This document shows, in pieces, positions 1 through 5,905 of a stretch of 5,906 bases of DNA. A program made the position numbers and the translations under genes. The notes under the pieces were generated by a model. That model was not told where the DNA came from and did not search any database. It saw only the letters and a list, made by a program, of their open reading frames with translations. The DNA lies in contig JAIRTK010000334.1 of the NCBI GenBank assembly GCA_031254955.1, forward strand, positions 1 to 5,906, in the 5' to 3' direction. Every line of letters starts with the position of its first letter. Position 1 is the stretch's first letter. Origin of the DNA: Opitutaceae bacterium. Its GTDB lineage: Bacteria; Verrucomicrobiota; Verrucomicrobiia; Opitutales; Opitutaceae.

Positions 1-8
1 GTTTATGC

Positions 9-94
9 TGTCGCAAGGTGCGGTTTTTCGTAACGCAGGTTTCCAAACCTGCTCAAAGGCGCTTCGCGCTGGCCAAGCCAAGCTTGTGACGACA
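9..94. repeat. Structured repeat-like segment with nested inverted repeats
   Basis: TGTCG at 9-13 is inverted to CGACA at 90-94, and the next CAAG pairs again after a 3-nt bulge. Inside lie a perfect 8-bp stem (35-52, GCAGGTTT-CC-AAACCTGC), a small GCGC-TTC-GCGC hairpin (59-69) and the palindrome CAAGCTTG (79-86). Its composition differs from the AT-rich sequence just after it. This nested layout is typical of REP-like or MITE-like intergenic repeats; membership of a repeat family is inferred, not shown. Confidence 0.45.
35..52. repeat. Perfect 8-bp inverted repeat with 2-nt centre
   Basis: GCAGGTTT and AAACCTGC flank CC. No T-run follows on the + strand, so it is not a normal intrinsic terminator. 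It may be the core of a repeat element or a protein-binding site. Confidence 0.7.
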
Positions 95-210
95 CTCTCT
101 AGCTCGATTTCGCAGAAAAGTTTATTATTATACAAAAAAACCAACAAACCTCGCCATCAGTATCCTCTTCTACCTGCTCAAAAAATAATATCAATACCTA
201 TTTAGCAATC

Positions 211-274
211 GTCTCCCCCATACACTCTCTCTCCCCGTCCACCCCCTCTTTCCTCCCTCCACGCCCCCCTTTCC
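211..274 (+). other. Pyrimidine-rich leader tract
   Basis: 56 of 64 bases are C or T, with several C4-C6 runs. It lies between the AT-rich stretch and the start of the gene. If transcribed it would give a nearly unstructured, C-rich 5' leader of the kind that can bind Rho or, in other systems, C/U-binding proteins. A role is not shown. Confidence 0.5.
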
Positions 275-284
275 GCCGGGGAAG

Positions 285-295
285 TCAACGGTTGA
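285..295. promoter_or_regulatory. Short dyad TCAAC-G-GTTGA upstream of the gene
   Basis: A perfect 5-1-5 dyad lies 66 bp before the start codon. It overlaps a TTGAAC sequence (292-297) that could be read as a -35 element, but the nearest -10-like CATAAT (320-325) is 22 bp away, too far for a standard sigma-70 promoter. It could be an operator; chance is also likely at this length. Confidence 0.2.
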
Positions 296-361
296 ACGCC
301 AATCTGTTTCCATATCGGGCATAATCTGTCAGTATGTTCCTCCTCAACTCGAATTCCCCCC

Positions 362-490
362 ATGCCCTCATCCCTTGGTAATCCAAATTCCCGATTCGCC
401 GCGTGGCGCCAGGCCGCCCGCCGCCCGCTCCCGCGCCCGTCCGCGCTGTTTGCCCTCCTGCTCGCCGCCCTCGCGCCGTCCGCGCCGTCC
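362..490 (+). other. Sec signal peptide (residues 1 to about 43)
   Basis: A long basic n-region (R11, R16, R20, R21, R25) is followed by a hydrophobic stretch, residues 28-38 (ALFALLLAALA). An Ala/Ser/Pro-rich c-region then ends in APSA. Small residues at A41 and S43 fit cleavage after S43; cleavage after A44 is also possible. The two Arg at 20-21 are followed by Pro-Leu-Pro, so this is not a Tat motif. No Cys sits at the cleavage site, so it is not a lipoprotein. The c-region is encoded by a perfect 9-bp tandem duplication (473-490). Confidence 0.8.
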
Positions 491-3400
491 GCGCTGGAAG
501 GCGCGCCACCGGCCACCGCCAACACGATTCTGCTGGAACCCGAGACCTTCGCTGCGCACGGCGGCTGGGAAATCCGCCCGGAAGGGGACGGCACCAAGAG
601 GGCCTTCATCCGGTCGGTCGGCACCGGTGGCAGCGCCTTGGCCGGCTTCACCCTCGCCGAGCCAGGCGCCTGCATGGTCTGGGCGCTGTCGTGCGACTAT
701 AGCACCAGCCCCGGCACTCGGCTTTTCCAAGTGTCGATTGACCAAAATGATCCGGGCAAAGAATGCGGCGAGCACGACGGCATGGACGACAGGGAAGGCT
801 GGTATTGGTATTGGGAAAAAGCCCTCGCCGCGCCGCTGACGCTGGACGCCGGGCTGCACACCATCGAGGTGAAACACATCCAGTCCAACGGACGCCTGGA
901 GGCGCTGCTCATCACCAGCGCCGACTTCGACCCCAACACCGTCACCCGCGACGCTCTCGACGTGTACAACCCGGACCACACGAACAACCATTCCAGCCAT
1001 GCCCTGGTGCAAGCCGTGCGCGTCCCCGTCGCCACCTCCGAACTCGCCACGCCCGACGTCATCGACGGCGACGACGGCGTGGCGGCGCGCCTGCAAAACG
1101 CGGACCAGACCGTGCGCTTCCGTCGCGCGCAAACCGTCGGCGGGCAGGACGTGCTGCTCCGCGAAGTCGAGTTCCGCACCGGCGCCGCCGCCGGCCAAAT
1201 CTGGCGGGCGCGCTTGGAACCCGTCCACCTCATCCGCGCCGACGCCGCTGCCTCCCCCATCACCTACGGATGGGAGCCGGGCTGGAAATCCGTCGAAAAC
1301 GAGGAATGGGAACTCGCCGGCCACACCTGGCCGCTGCCCGTGGACACCCGCAACGCCTTCCTCGCCGGCAACGCCCGCGCCCGCTACCTGCCGGTGCAGG
1401 TCAAGTCGTCCGGCGACGGCGCCTCCGTCACGCTCCGCTACGCCCTGCCACAGGAAACCGCCGCCGCCGCCACCGCCGCCGGCCTCCCCGCCGAAATCGC
1501 CGTGACCTGGAGCCTGCCCGAGACCGGCTTCGCCGCGCGCATGGAACCCATGCTCACCGTCACGCAAGACGGCTGGTATTCGCTCGCCTTCGCCGCCGCC
1601 GGCGCAGGCGGCTTTGCCGACACCGAAGTCGCCGCCGTCCAGCTCCCCTGGCTCTACCAGTTCAAACGCCTCCCCGACGTGCCCTCCATGCTCATGTCCT
1701 CCCTCGCCTCGCACCCGCTCGCGCTCGTCGAAACCCTCGGCGCGCTCCCGCTGACGCACGGCGTCGTCGCCGACCCCGACCGCCTCGCCACCGAATGGGC
1801 CATGCGCGACAACGCCACCCACGGCTTCTCCCTGCGCGGACGCGAAAACGGCGCGCAGCCCGTCGTGTTCTCCCCCATCCTCGGCGGGCGCGACTCGAAA
1901 ATCGACGCCGGTGCGACTCTCAACGCCGCCTGGTGGGTGCTCACCTCCCCCCGCCCGTGGCTGGAAACCATGCGCGACGCCGACACCGGCGTGCTCCGCC
2001 TGCGCGACTACCGCGAACCCTGGACCAGCTCCCTCACCTGGCAGGCCCTCAATATGATAAAACTCATACAACAACCCGACACCGCCTTCCGCTGGTATGA
2101 CAACCTCAAAGGCCCGTCCAATATAGAAGCCCCCAGCACCGCCACCCAGTCCGCCCCGCTCATGCTCGTCTCCGCCGCCCTCCTCACGCGCGACCCCGGA
2201 TTTTATCAAAAACGCGGCCTGCCCTCGCTCGAATACGCCCTCAGCCGCCCCTACGTCCACTACGCCCTCATCAGCAACGAAGAAGCCGGCGTGGGCTACG
2301 TGAATTACGAAGCGGACACCCGCCTGTCCTTCAGAAACCGCTCCTTCGGCACCGCCACATGGCAAGGCTTCGACGAACTCCTCGGCGGCCTCAACCCCTG
2401 GCTGCGCGACAACATGAAAACGCCGGGCGGCCAGGTCCGCCCCACCAGCGGCGTCCCCACCTGGTCGGAAAAACTCGCCTTGTATAGAAGCACCCGCGAC
2501 CCGGCCCTGCTCGCGGAAACAACCGCCGATGCCAAGTCCTGGGCCGCCACCGCCTTTAACCCGTCCCTGGAGACGCCAAAAGACCGCAAAGGCTTTTATA
2601 ATTACGGCGCCTTTTATCCCTATTGGTGGGACCTGCTCGATTTGTATGAATTGACCGGCGACCCCGAACTGCTCGCCCGCGCCCGCCAAGGCGCCGCCCA
2701 GACCGCCGCCGGCGTGTGGGTGCACCCCGTCGTCCCCGAGGGCGCGACCCTCACGCTCTACCCCGGCGGACACCATGAAAACCACCGCACCAACTGGTAT
2801 GACAACGACGACCGCTTCCGCCTCGGCTGGCCCGCCGGCTGGCCCGCCGGCGCCACCATCGTGTTCGACAGCCAGCGCGAAACCACCCTGACCAACGCCG
2901 CCGGCACCTTCACCATCCCCGCGCACCCCGAGTTCGCCGAAAAAACCGTCCCCGCCTGGCTGCCGGCCACCGCCGGCTTCGGCGTCGAGGCCGACACCTA
3001 CTACGCCCCGGCGGACATGGGCATGGGCAGCATGCAAAACACCGTCTGGGTCGCCAACCTCCTCCGCCTCGCCGGCCACACCGGCGAAGACTACTGGCGC
3101 ATCCACGCCCGCAACGGCATCATCGGACGCGGCGCCAATTACCCCGGCTATTATATAAACCTCTACATGGACTTGCAGCACGACCCCGACTACCCCAACC
3201 AAGGCCCCGACCTCAACTCCTTCTACTGGCACCACGTCCCCGTCCACCTCGCCTCGATCGTGGACTATATTATGACCGACGCCGACGTGCGCACCAGAGG
3301 CGCGATCCGCTTCCCCTATGTCAAATCCCAAGGCTACGTCTGGTTCTCCTCCCGCATCTACGGCGGCAGCCCCGGACGGATTTTCGACGACCCCGCCTGC

Positions 3401-5710
3401 CGCCTCTGGCTCGACAATATAAAATTCAACGTGGACACCCACACAGTCGATTACTTCGGCGCGCAAAGCGCCGGCAAATTCCACCTCGTTTTATTAAACC
3501 AAGCGCACGACGCCACCGCCGCCAAAGTTTCTATAGACGCCGCCGCGCTGGGCATCGCCCCCCTCGCCGACGCCCGCCTGCGCGACGCCACCGGCGCCGT
3601 ATCCGCCCTCCCGCCCGACGGCGAAGGCCGCTACCCCGTCGCCCTCGCGCGCGGCGGCTGGGCCGTGCTCACCTTCGACGCCACCCCCGACGACGCGTGG
3701 CCCGCCTGCCCCCCGCTCTCCGAAAAACCGCTGACCACGACCATCGACACCGCCTGGGGCGACCTGCACGCCTTCCGCATCCGCTCGCCCCACGGCGCCG
3801 ACTCCTTCTACGTCGGCCTCACCGGCGTGCCCGAAGGCGGCAGGATGACCCTCCAGTTCGAGGACGCCGCCGGCGCCCTACGCACCATCGGCGTCAAAAC
3901 CGAAAAACCCTACGAACTGAGCGCGCACGACATCCCCCTCGGCGACGCCATCCGCTTCAAACTCCGCCTGGAACGGACCGGCGCCCCCGCCCTCGAAACC
4001 ACCACGCGCATCCTCAACGGCACCGCCCCCGCCGCCCCCGCCGGCCTGTCCGCCTCCGACCTCGGCGCCGGACGCGCCCGCCTCGCGTGGCAACCGGCGC
4101 CCGGCGCCGTTGCCTACCAGATAAAACGCGCCGCCTCCCCCGGCGGCGCCTTCCGCGCCATCGCCAAAATCACCGCCCCGCCCGCCGGCGCCCCGCCCGG
4201 CCACACCGACTCCGGCCTGTCGGACAACCAAACCTATTATTACACCGTCTCCGCCATCAACACCTACGGCGAAAGCCCGGACAGCGCCGCCACCGCCATC
4301 AGCATCGTCAACCACGCCGCGCCGGAAATCACCACCCAGCCGCCCGCGCAACAAAACACCCCCTGCGGGACCCCGCTCACACTCTCGATCTCCGCCACCG
4401 AAAACGGACTGACCTATCAATGGCAGCGCGACGGCGTGGACATCCCCGGCGCCACCACCCCCGCCCTCGCCCTCGCCGGCGCGCCCGCCGACGCCGGCAT
4501 CTACCGCGTCCGCGTCACCGGCCAAAACGGCTCCACGCTAAGCGAACCGGCGGAAGTCACCATCACGCCCGGCGACGCCACCGGCCCGCTACTCGCCCCG
4601 GCCACCGTGGTCGTGGACGACGCCGGCATCCTCTATGTCTCCGACACGGAAAACCACGCCATCCACATCCTCACGCCACCGGACAGCCCCGCCGTTTATA
4701 TCAACACCTTTGCCGGCGCCCCCGGCCATTCCGGCGCGACCGACGGCCCCGCCGCGCAAGCCCTCTTCAACCGCCCCCTCGGCCTCGCCGCGCGCGCCCG
4801 CACGCTCTACGTGGCCGACTTCGGCAACGGCGCGCTGCGCGCCATCACCGCCGACCGGGAAGTCGGCACCCTCGCCACCGGCGACATCGGCGGCCCGGCG
4901 GGAATCACCACGGACACGGCGGGCAACATCTACGCCGCCGACCGGACCGCGCACGTGATCCGCAAAATCAATGCCGCCACCGGCGACCGGAGCCTCATCG
5001 CCGGAAAACTGGAGACGCCGGGCGCGGACGACGGCCCCGGCCCCGGCGCCCGTTTCCATGCGCCCGCCGGCATCGCCTGGACCCCCGGCCCAACCGCCGC
5101 CGGACTCTTATACATCGCCGACACCGGCAACCACGTGATTCGGAAAGTGGACCTGGACGACGCCAACCGCGTGACCACCCTCGCGGGCAACGCCGGCGTC
5201 CCCGGCTGGATGGACGGCGCCGGGGACGACGCGCTGTTCAACCACCCCGAAGGCATCACCGCGGACATCGACGGGACATTATATATAGCCGACACCGGCA
5301 ACTCCCTTGTCCGCGAAATCGCGCCCGGCGGCTGGGTGGGCACGGTGGCCGGCGCCCCCGACGCCGGCGCCCTCGCCGGCCTCGCCGGCTTCAAGGACGC
5401 GACGGGCACCGCCGCCCTGTTCAACCAACCCCGAGGCGTGGCGCTGGGCCGTGGCCGGGAGTTGTATATAGCCGACACCGGCAACCGCGCGATCCGCCGG
5501 ATCGGCCTCGACAACAAAGTCCAGACCCTGCTCGCCATTTCGCCCGGCCAAAATCCGCCGCCGCCTGACAATGCGGGAGGAGGAGGAGGCGGCGGCGGCG
5601 GCGGAGCCTTGTCGCCGTGGTCGCTTATCGCATTCGCCGCGCTGTTCCTGTCCAAAGCAACGCCCCCCCGCCGCAAACCCGCCCCCCGCCCAGACGCCGC
5701 CCGCAAATAA
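362..5710 (+). CDS. Giant secreted modular protein: CBM-like, toroid-like core, FN3, Ig, NHL propeller, GlyGly-CTERM-like tail
   Basis: The 1782-residue product is exported and probably glycan-active. Seen in order: signal peptide (1 to about 43), jelly-roll-like module (54-192), second beta region (about 205-470), helical aromatic-rich core (about 470-1000), beta regions (about 1000-1220), FN3 (1224-1316), Ig-like (1320-1404), six NHL blades (1408-1733) and a Gly10/hydrophobic/basic tail (1739-1782). The start at 362 is chosen because it is the only Met before the signal peptide; the next in-frame Met lies near residue 105 and would remove export. The frame is open upstream only to 296 and has no ATG there. 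No Shine-Dalgarno purine run precedes it (the leader reads TCCTCC then C6). Codons end mostly in G or C. FN3, Ig and NHL modules are known as binding or display accessories of secreted bacterial enzymes. The enzymatic role of the core is inferred; a purely structural or adhesive protein is the alternative. The gene appears to stand alone in the window. Confidence 0.95.
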   Translation: MPSSLGNPNSRFAAWRQAARRPLPRPSALFALLLAALAPSAPSALEGAPPATANTILLEPETFAAHGGWEIRPEGDGTKRAFIRSVGTGGSALAGFTLAEPGACMVWALSCDYSTSPGTRLFQVSIDQNDPGKECGEHDGMDDREGWYWYWEKALAAPLTLDAGLHTIEVKHIQSNGRLEALLITSADFDPNTVTRDALDVYNPDHTNNHSSHALVQAVRVPVATSELATPDVIDGDDGVAARLQNADQTVRFRRAQTVGGQDVLLREVEFRTGAAAGQIWRARLEPVHLIRADAAASPITYGWEPGWKSVENEEWELAGHTWPLPVDTRNAFLAGNARARYLPVQVKSSGDGASVTLRYALPQETAAAATAAGLPAEIAVTWSLPETGFAARMEPMLTVTQDGWYSLAFAAAGAGGFADTEVAAVQLPWLYQFKRLPDVPSMLMSSLASHPLALVETLGALPLTHGVVADPDRLATEWAMRDNATHGFSLRGRENGAQPVVFSPILGGRDSKIDAGATLNAAWWVLTSPRPWLETMRDADTGVLRLRDYREPWTSSLTWQALNMIKLIQQPDTAFRWYDNLKGPSNIEAPSTATQSAPLMLVSAALLTRDPGFYQKRGLPSLEYALSRPYVHYALISNEEAGVGYVNYEADTRLSFRNRSFGTATWQGFDELLGGLNPWLRDNMKTPGGQVRPTSGVPTWSEKLALYRSTRDPALLAETTADAKSWAATAFNPSLETPKDRKGFYNYGAFYPYWWDLLDLYELTGDPELLARARQGAAQTAAGVWVHPVVPEGATLTLYPGGHHENHRTNWYDNDDRFRLGWPAGWPAGATIVFDSQRETTLTNAAGTFTIPAHPEFAEKTVPAWLPATAGFGVEADTYYAPADMGMGSMQNTVWVANLLRLAGHTGEDYWRIHARNGIIGRGANYPGYYINLYMDLQHDPDYPNQGPDLNSFYWHHVPVHLASIVDYIMTDADVRTRGAIRFPYVKSQGYVWFSSRIYGGSPGRIFDDPACRLWLDNIKFNVDTHTVDYFGAQSAGKFHLVLLNQAHDATAAKVSIDAAALGIAPLADARLRDATGAVSALPPDGEGRYPVALARGGWAVLTFDATPDDAWPACPPLSEKPLTTTIDTAWGDLHAFRIRSPHGADSFYVGLTGVPEGGRMTLQFEDAAGALRTIGVKTEKPYELSAHDIPLGDAIRFKLRLERTGAPALETTTRILNGTAPAAPAGLSASDLGAGRARLAWQPAPGAVAYQIKRAASPGGAFRAIAKITAPPAGAPPGHTDSGLSDNQTYYYTVSAINTYGESPDSAATAISIVNHAAPEITTQPPAQQNTPCGTPLTLSISATENGLTYQWQRDGVDIPGATTPALALAGAPADAGIYRVRVTGQNGSTLSEPAEVTITPGDATGPLLAPATVVVDDAGILYVSDTENHAIHILTPPDSPAVYINTFAGAPGHSGATDGPAAQALFNRPLGLAARARTLYVADFGNGALRAITADREVGTLATGDIGGPAGITTDTAGNIYAADRTAHVIRKINAATGDRSLIAGKLETPGADDGPGPGARFHAPAGIAWTPGPTAAGLLYIADTGNHVIRKVDLDDANRVTTLAGNAGVPGWMDGAGDDALFNHPEGITADIDGTLYIADTGNSLVREIAPGGWVGTVAGAPDAGALAGLAGFKDATGTAALFNQPRGVALGRGRELYIADTGNRAIRRIGLDNKVQTLLAISPGQNPPPPDNAGGGGGGGGGGALSPWSLIAFAALFLSKATPPRRKPAPRPDAARK
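521..937 (+). other. N-terminal beta-sandwich, carbohydrate-binding-like module (residues 54-192)
   Basis: The module opens with ILLEPETF (56-63) and a GGW (67-69), a pattern typical of CBM-like jelly rolls that start with an I-x-x-E-x-E-x-F strand. An acidic and aromatic loop follows, including WYWYW at 147-151 inside a DDREG...EK context. It closes with a strand of the form AGLHTIEV and then LLITSADFDPN near 180-190, the usual end of such modules, where a T/S-x-D-x-F-x-P segment follows the last strand. Sugar binding through the Trp/Tyr cluster is inferred. The exact CBM family cannot be named by eye. Confidence 0.5.
974..1771 (+). other. Second all-beta region preceding the core (residues about 205-470)
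   Basis: This segment is rich in alternating hydrophobic and polar strands and poor in helix-like stretches. It contains several Trp-Glu-rich turns (GWEPGWKSVENEEWELAG). It ends near QLPWLYQFKRLP (from Q427) and the transition into the helical region. In many (alpha/alpha)-toroid glycoside hydrolases and polysaccharide lyases a beta-sandwich of about this size precedes the toroid, and I infer the same arrangement here. No catalytic motif was recognised. Confidence 0.4.
1769..3361 (+). other. Putative (alpha/alpha)-toroid core, family unassigned (residues about 470-1000)
   Basis: The region has repeated helix-like segments and many conserved-looking aromatic and polar clusters, as in glycan-cleaving toroids. 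Examples are YVHYALISNEEAGVGYVNYE from 631, FYNYGAFYPYWWD at 745-757, HHENHRTNWYD at 804-814, DTYYAPADMGMGSMQN at 878-893, NYPGYYINLYMD at 926-937 and SFYWHHVPVHLA at 953-964. The His/Tyr/Asn/Asp clusters are plausible active-site or metal-site material, but no catalytic set can be fixed without a structure. The layout recalls large uncharacterised secreted proteins grouped under DUF5695; that link is from memory and untested. An adhesive rather than enzymatic role remains possible. Confidence 0.5.
2825..2848 (+). repeat. 12-bp in-frame tandem duplication
   Basis: GGCTGGCCCGCC occurs twice in a row and encodes Gly-Trp-Pro-Ala twice (residues 822-829). It looks like a recent slippage duplication within the core domain, probably in a loop. 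Confidence 0.85.
3359..4021 (+). other. Post-core beta-sandwich regions (residues about 1000-1220)
   Basis: Two beta-rich segments follow the core. The first (about 1000-1107) runs from YGGSPGRIFDD through KFHLVLLNQAHD to GGWAVLTFDA, resembling the C-terminal sandwich that caps many toroid enzymes. The second (about 1113-1220) contains DLHAFRIRSP, DSFYVGLTGV and GGRMTLQFED, again strand-like. A double TTA Leu codon at 3491-3496 is the first use of TTA in the gene. The function is inferred to be structural or substrate-binding. Confidence 0.4.
4031..4309 (+). other. Fibronectin type III domain (residues about 1224-1316)
   Basis: The sequence shows the FN3 signature order: P-A-G-L-S-A start, RLAWQPAPGAVAYQIKR with the B-strand Trp at 1243, a TDSGL turn, then TYYYTVSAINTYGES (from 1291) with the F-strand Tyr and the N-x-x-G-E-S ending. 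Length is normal for FN3. In bacterial secreted glycosidases such domains act as spacers between catalytic and binding modules. Confidence 0.85.
4319..4573 (+). other. Ig-like domain (residues about 1320-1404)
   Basis: The pattern is the bacterial Ig type common in Verrucomicrobia: P-E-I-T-T-Q-P-P start, YQWQRDG (1352-1358), I-P-G-A-T, then DAGIYRVRVTGQNGS with D1377, G1379 and Y1381. The usual disulphide pair is missing: the position after DAGIY is Arg rather than Cys, and the only Cys near the start (TPCGTP) is not on the B strand. This is normal for the bacterial subgroup. Confidence 0.85.
4583..5560 (+). other. Six-blade NHL-repeat beta-propeller (residues about 1408-1733)
   Basis: Six copies of the NHL core are visible, with the motif Tyr at 1425, 1483, 1524, 1584, 1641 and 1702: LYVSDTENHAIHI, LYVADFGNGALRA, IYAADRTAHVIRK, LYIADTGNHVIRK, LYIADTGNSLVRE and LYIADTGNRAIRR. 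Most are preceded by an AG..G..DG..A.F..P linker. Blade 3 is short (41 residues after blade 2) and lacks that linker. Six copies are enough for a closed six-blade propeller. NHL propellers bind proteins, RNA or ligands; in secreted bacterial proteins the ligand is usually unknown. Blades 4-6 share an exact 15-base DNA word. Confidence 0.9.
5555..5605 (+). repeat. GC-trinucleotide inverted repeat and Gly-codon microsatellite
   Basis: The Pro codons at 5555-5565 read CCGCCGCCGCC. The Gly codons at 5576-5605 are (GGA)4(GGC)5GGA. The GGC run is perfectly complementary to the CCG run over 11 bp, so the mRNA can fold a very stable hairpin at the start of the sorting tail. Runs of one triplet are prone to slippage, which here would change the Gly count without a frameshift. 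Confidence 0.7.
5576..5707 (+). other. GlyGly-CTERM-like C-terminal sorting tail (residues 1739-1782)
   Basis: Ten consecutive Gly (1739-1748) follow a PPPPDNA linker. Next come a hydrophobic stretch, ALSPWSLIAFAALFL (1749-1763), and a basic Pro/Arg/Lys tail with RRK at 1770-1772. Gly run, single membrane helix and basic end are the three parts of GlyGly-CTERM signals, which in known systems are processed by a rhomboid-type protease (rhombosortase). The basic tail, about 19 residues, is longer than usual. No sortase gene is in the window. Simple membrane anchoring is the alternative. Confidence 0.7.
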
Positions 5711-5729
5711 AAAGCACCGTCCCCGACGG
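5704..5729 (-). terminator. Weak intrinsic-terminator-like hairpin for leftward transcription
   Basis: A 5-bp stem CCGTC/GACGG with a 3-nt loop (5717-5729) is followed, read on the - strand, by TGCTTTTTATTT reaching into the stop codon of the large gene. There is no T-run on the + side. The stem is short, so it is only a candidate, and would fit a convergent gene lying to the right of the window. Confidence 0.25.
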
Positions 5730-5803
5730 AATCGTCCACCCCAGGGAGTCTCAGCGAAATTTTTCTCACGGCCCCGTGCCCTCCGCGCTTAAATCAACGA
5801 TTC

Positions 5804-5905
5804 GTTACTGATTTCCACTAATCATCAAAACGCTAATTAATACCCATGCGATGTTTGTTTTATTAGTGATTATTAGTGTTCTGGCTGTTGGTGGGAATTA
5901 GTAAT
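5804..5905. repeat. Long imperfect inverted repeat (about 44-nt arms)
   Basis: Positions 5804-5847 pair in register, without bulges, with 5862-5905: 29 Watson-Crick pairs, 8 G-U pairs and 7 mismatches, around a 14-nt loop. The outer 19 pairs (5804-5822 with 5887-5905) have no mismatch. The right arm carries ATTAGTG twice at 10-bp spacing (5862 and 5872) and ATTAGT at 5897; the left arm carries the inverse CACTAAT (5816). It may be a MITE-like intergenic repeat or a structured RNA at the end of the transcript. It reaches the window edge, so its true end is unknown. Confidence 0.7.

Noticed and set aside
10..28. Intrinsic terminator CGCA-AGG-TGCG followed by T5
   Set aside because: The stem has only four Watson-Crick pairs plus two G-U pairs; too weak, and it sits within the larger repeat-like fold.
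5..205. Small + strand open frame of 66 codons
   Set aside because: It crosses from the repeat-like segment into AT-rich sequence with no constant codon bias, no ribosome-binding site and no recognisable protein features.
292..325. Sigma-70-like promoter TTGAAC / CATAAT
   Set aside because: The spacer is 22 bp, well outside the usual 16-18, and neither box is close to consensus with better spacing.
763..2100. + strand open frame of 445 codons in another frame
   Set aside because: Extremely Arg-rich out-of-frame product overlapping the real gene, with no domain.
368..3484. Long - strand open frame (1038 codons)
   Set aside because: It is codon-on-codon antisense to the large gene, rich in Gly/Ala/Val, without any recognisable domain, and open only because of sense codon bias.
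3697..5568. + strand open frame of 623 codons in another frame
   Set aside because: Arg/His/Pro-rich low-complexity product expected from an out-of-frame read of GC-rich DNA; it overlaps the clear FN3, Ig and NHL domains.
4930..5769. - strand open frame of 279 codons
   Set aside because: Antisense to the NHL repeats and Gly tail; its poly-Pro run is the complement of the Gly codons. No independent support.
5767..5778. CACGG-CC-CCGTG hairpin as gene terminator
   Set aside because: No T-run follows on either strand, and the loop is only 2 nt.
5804..5905. Integron attC site
   Set aside because: The long imperfect inverted repeat prompted the idea, but the terminal RYYYAAC and GTTRRRY boxes are not present and there is no cassette-like gene arrangement.
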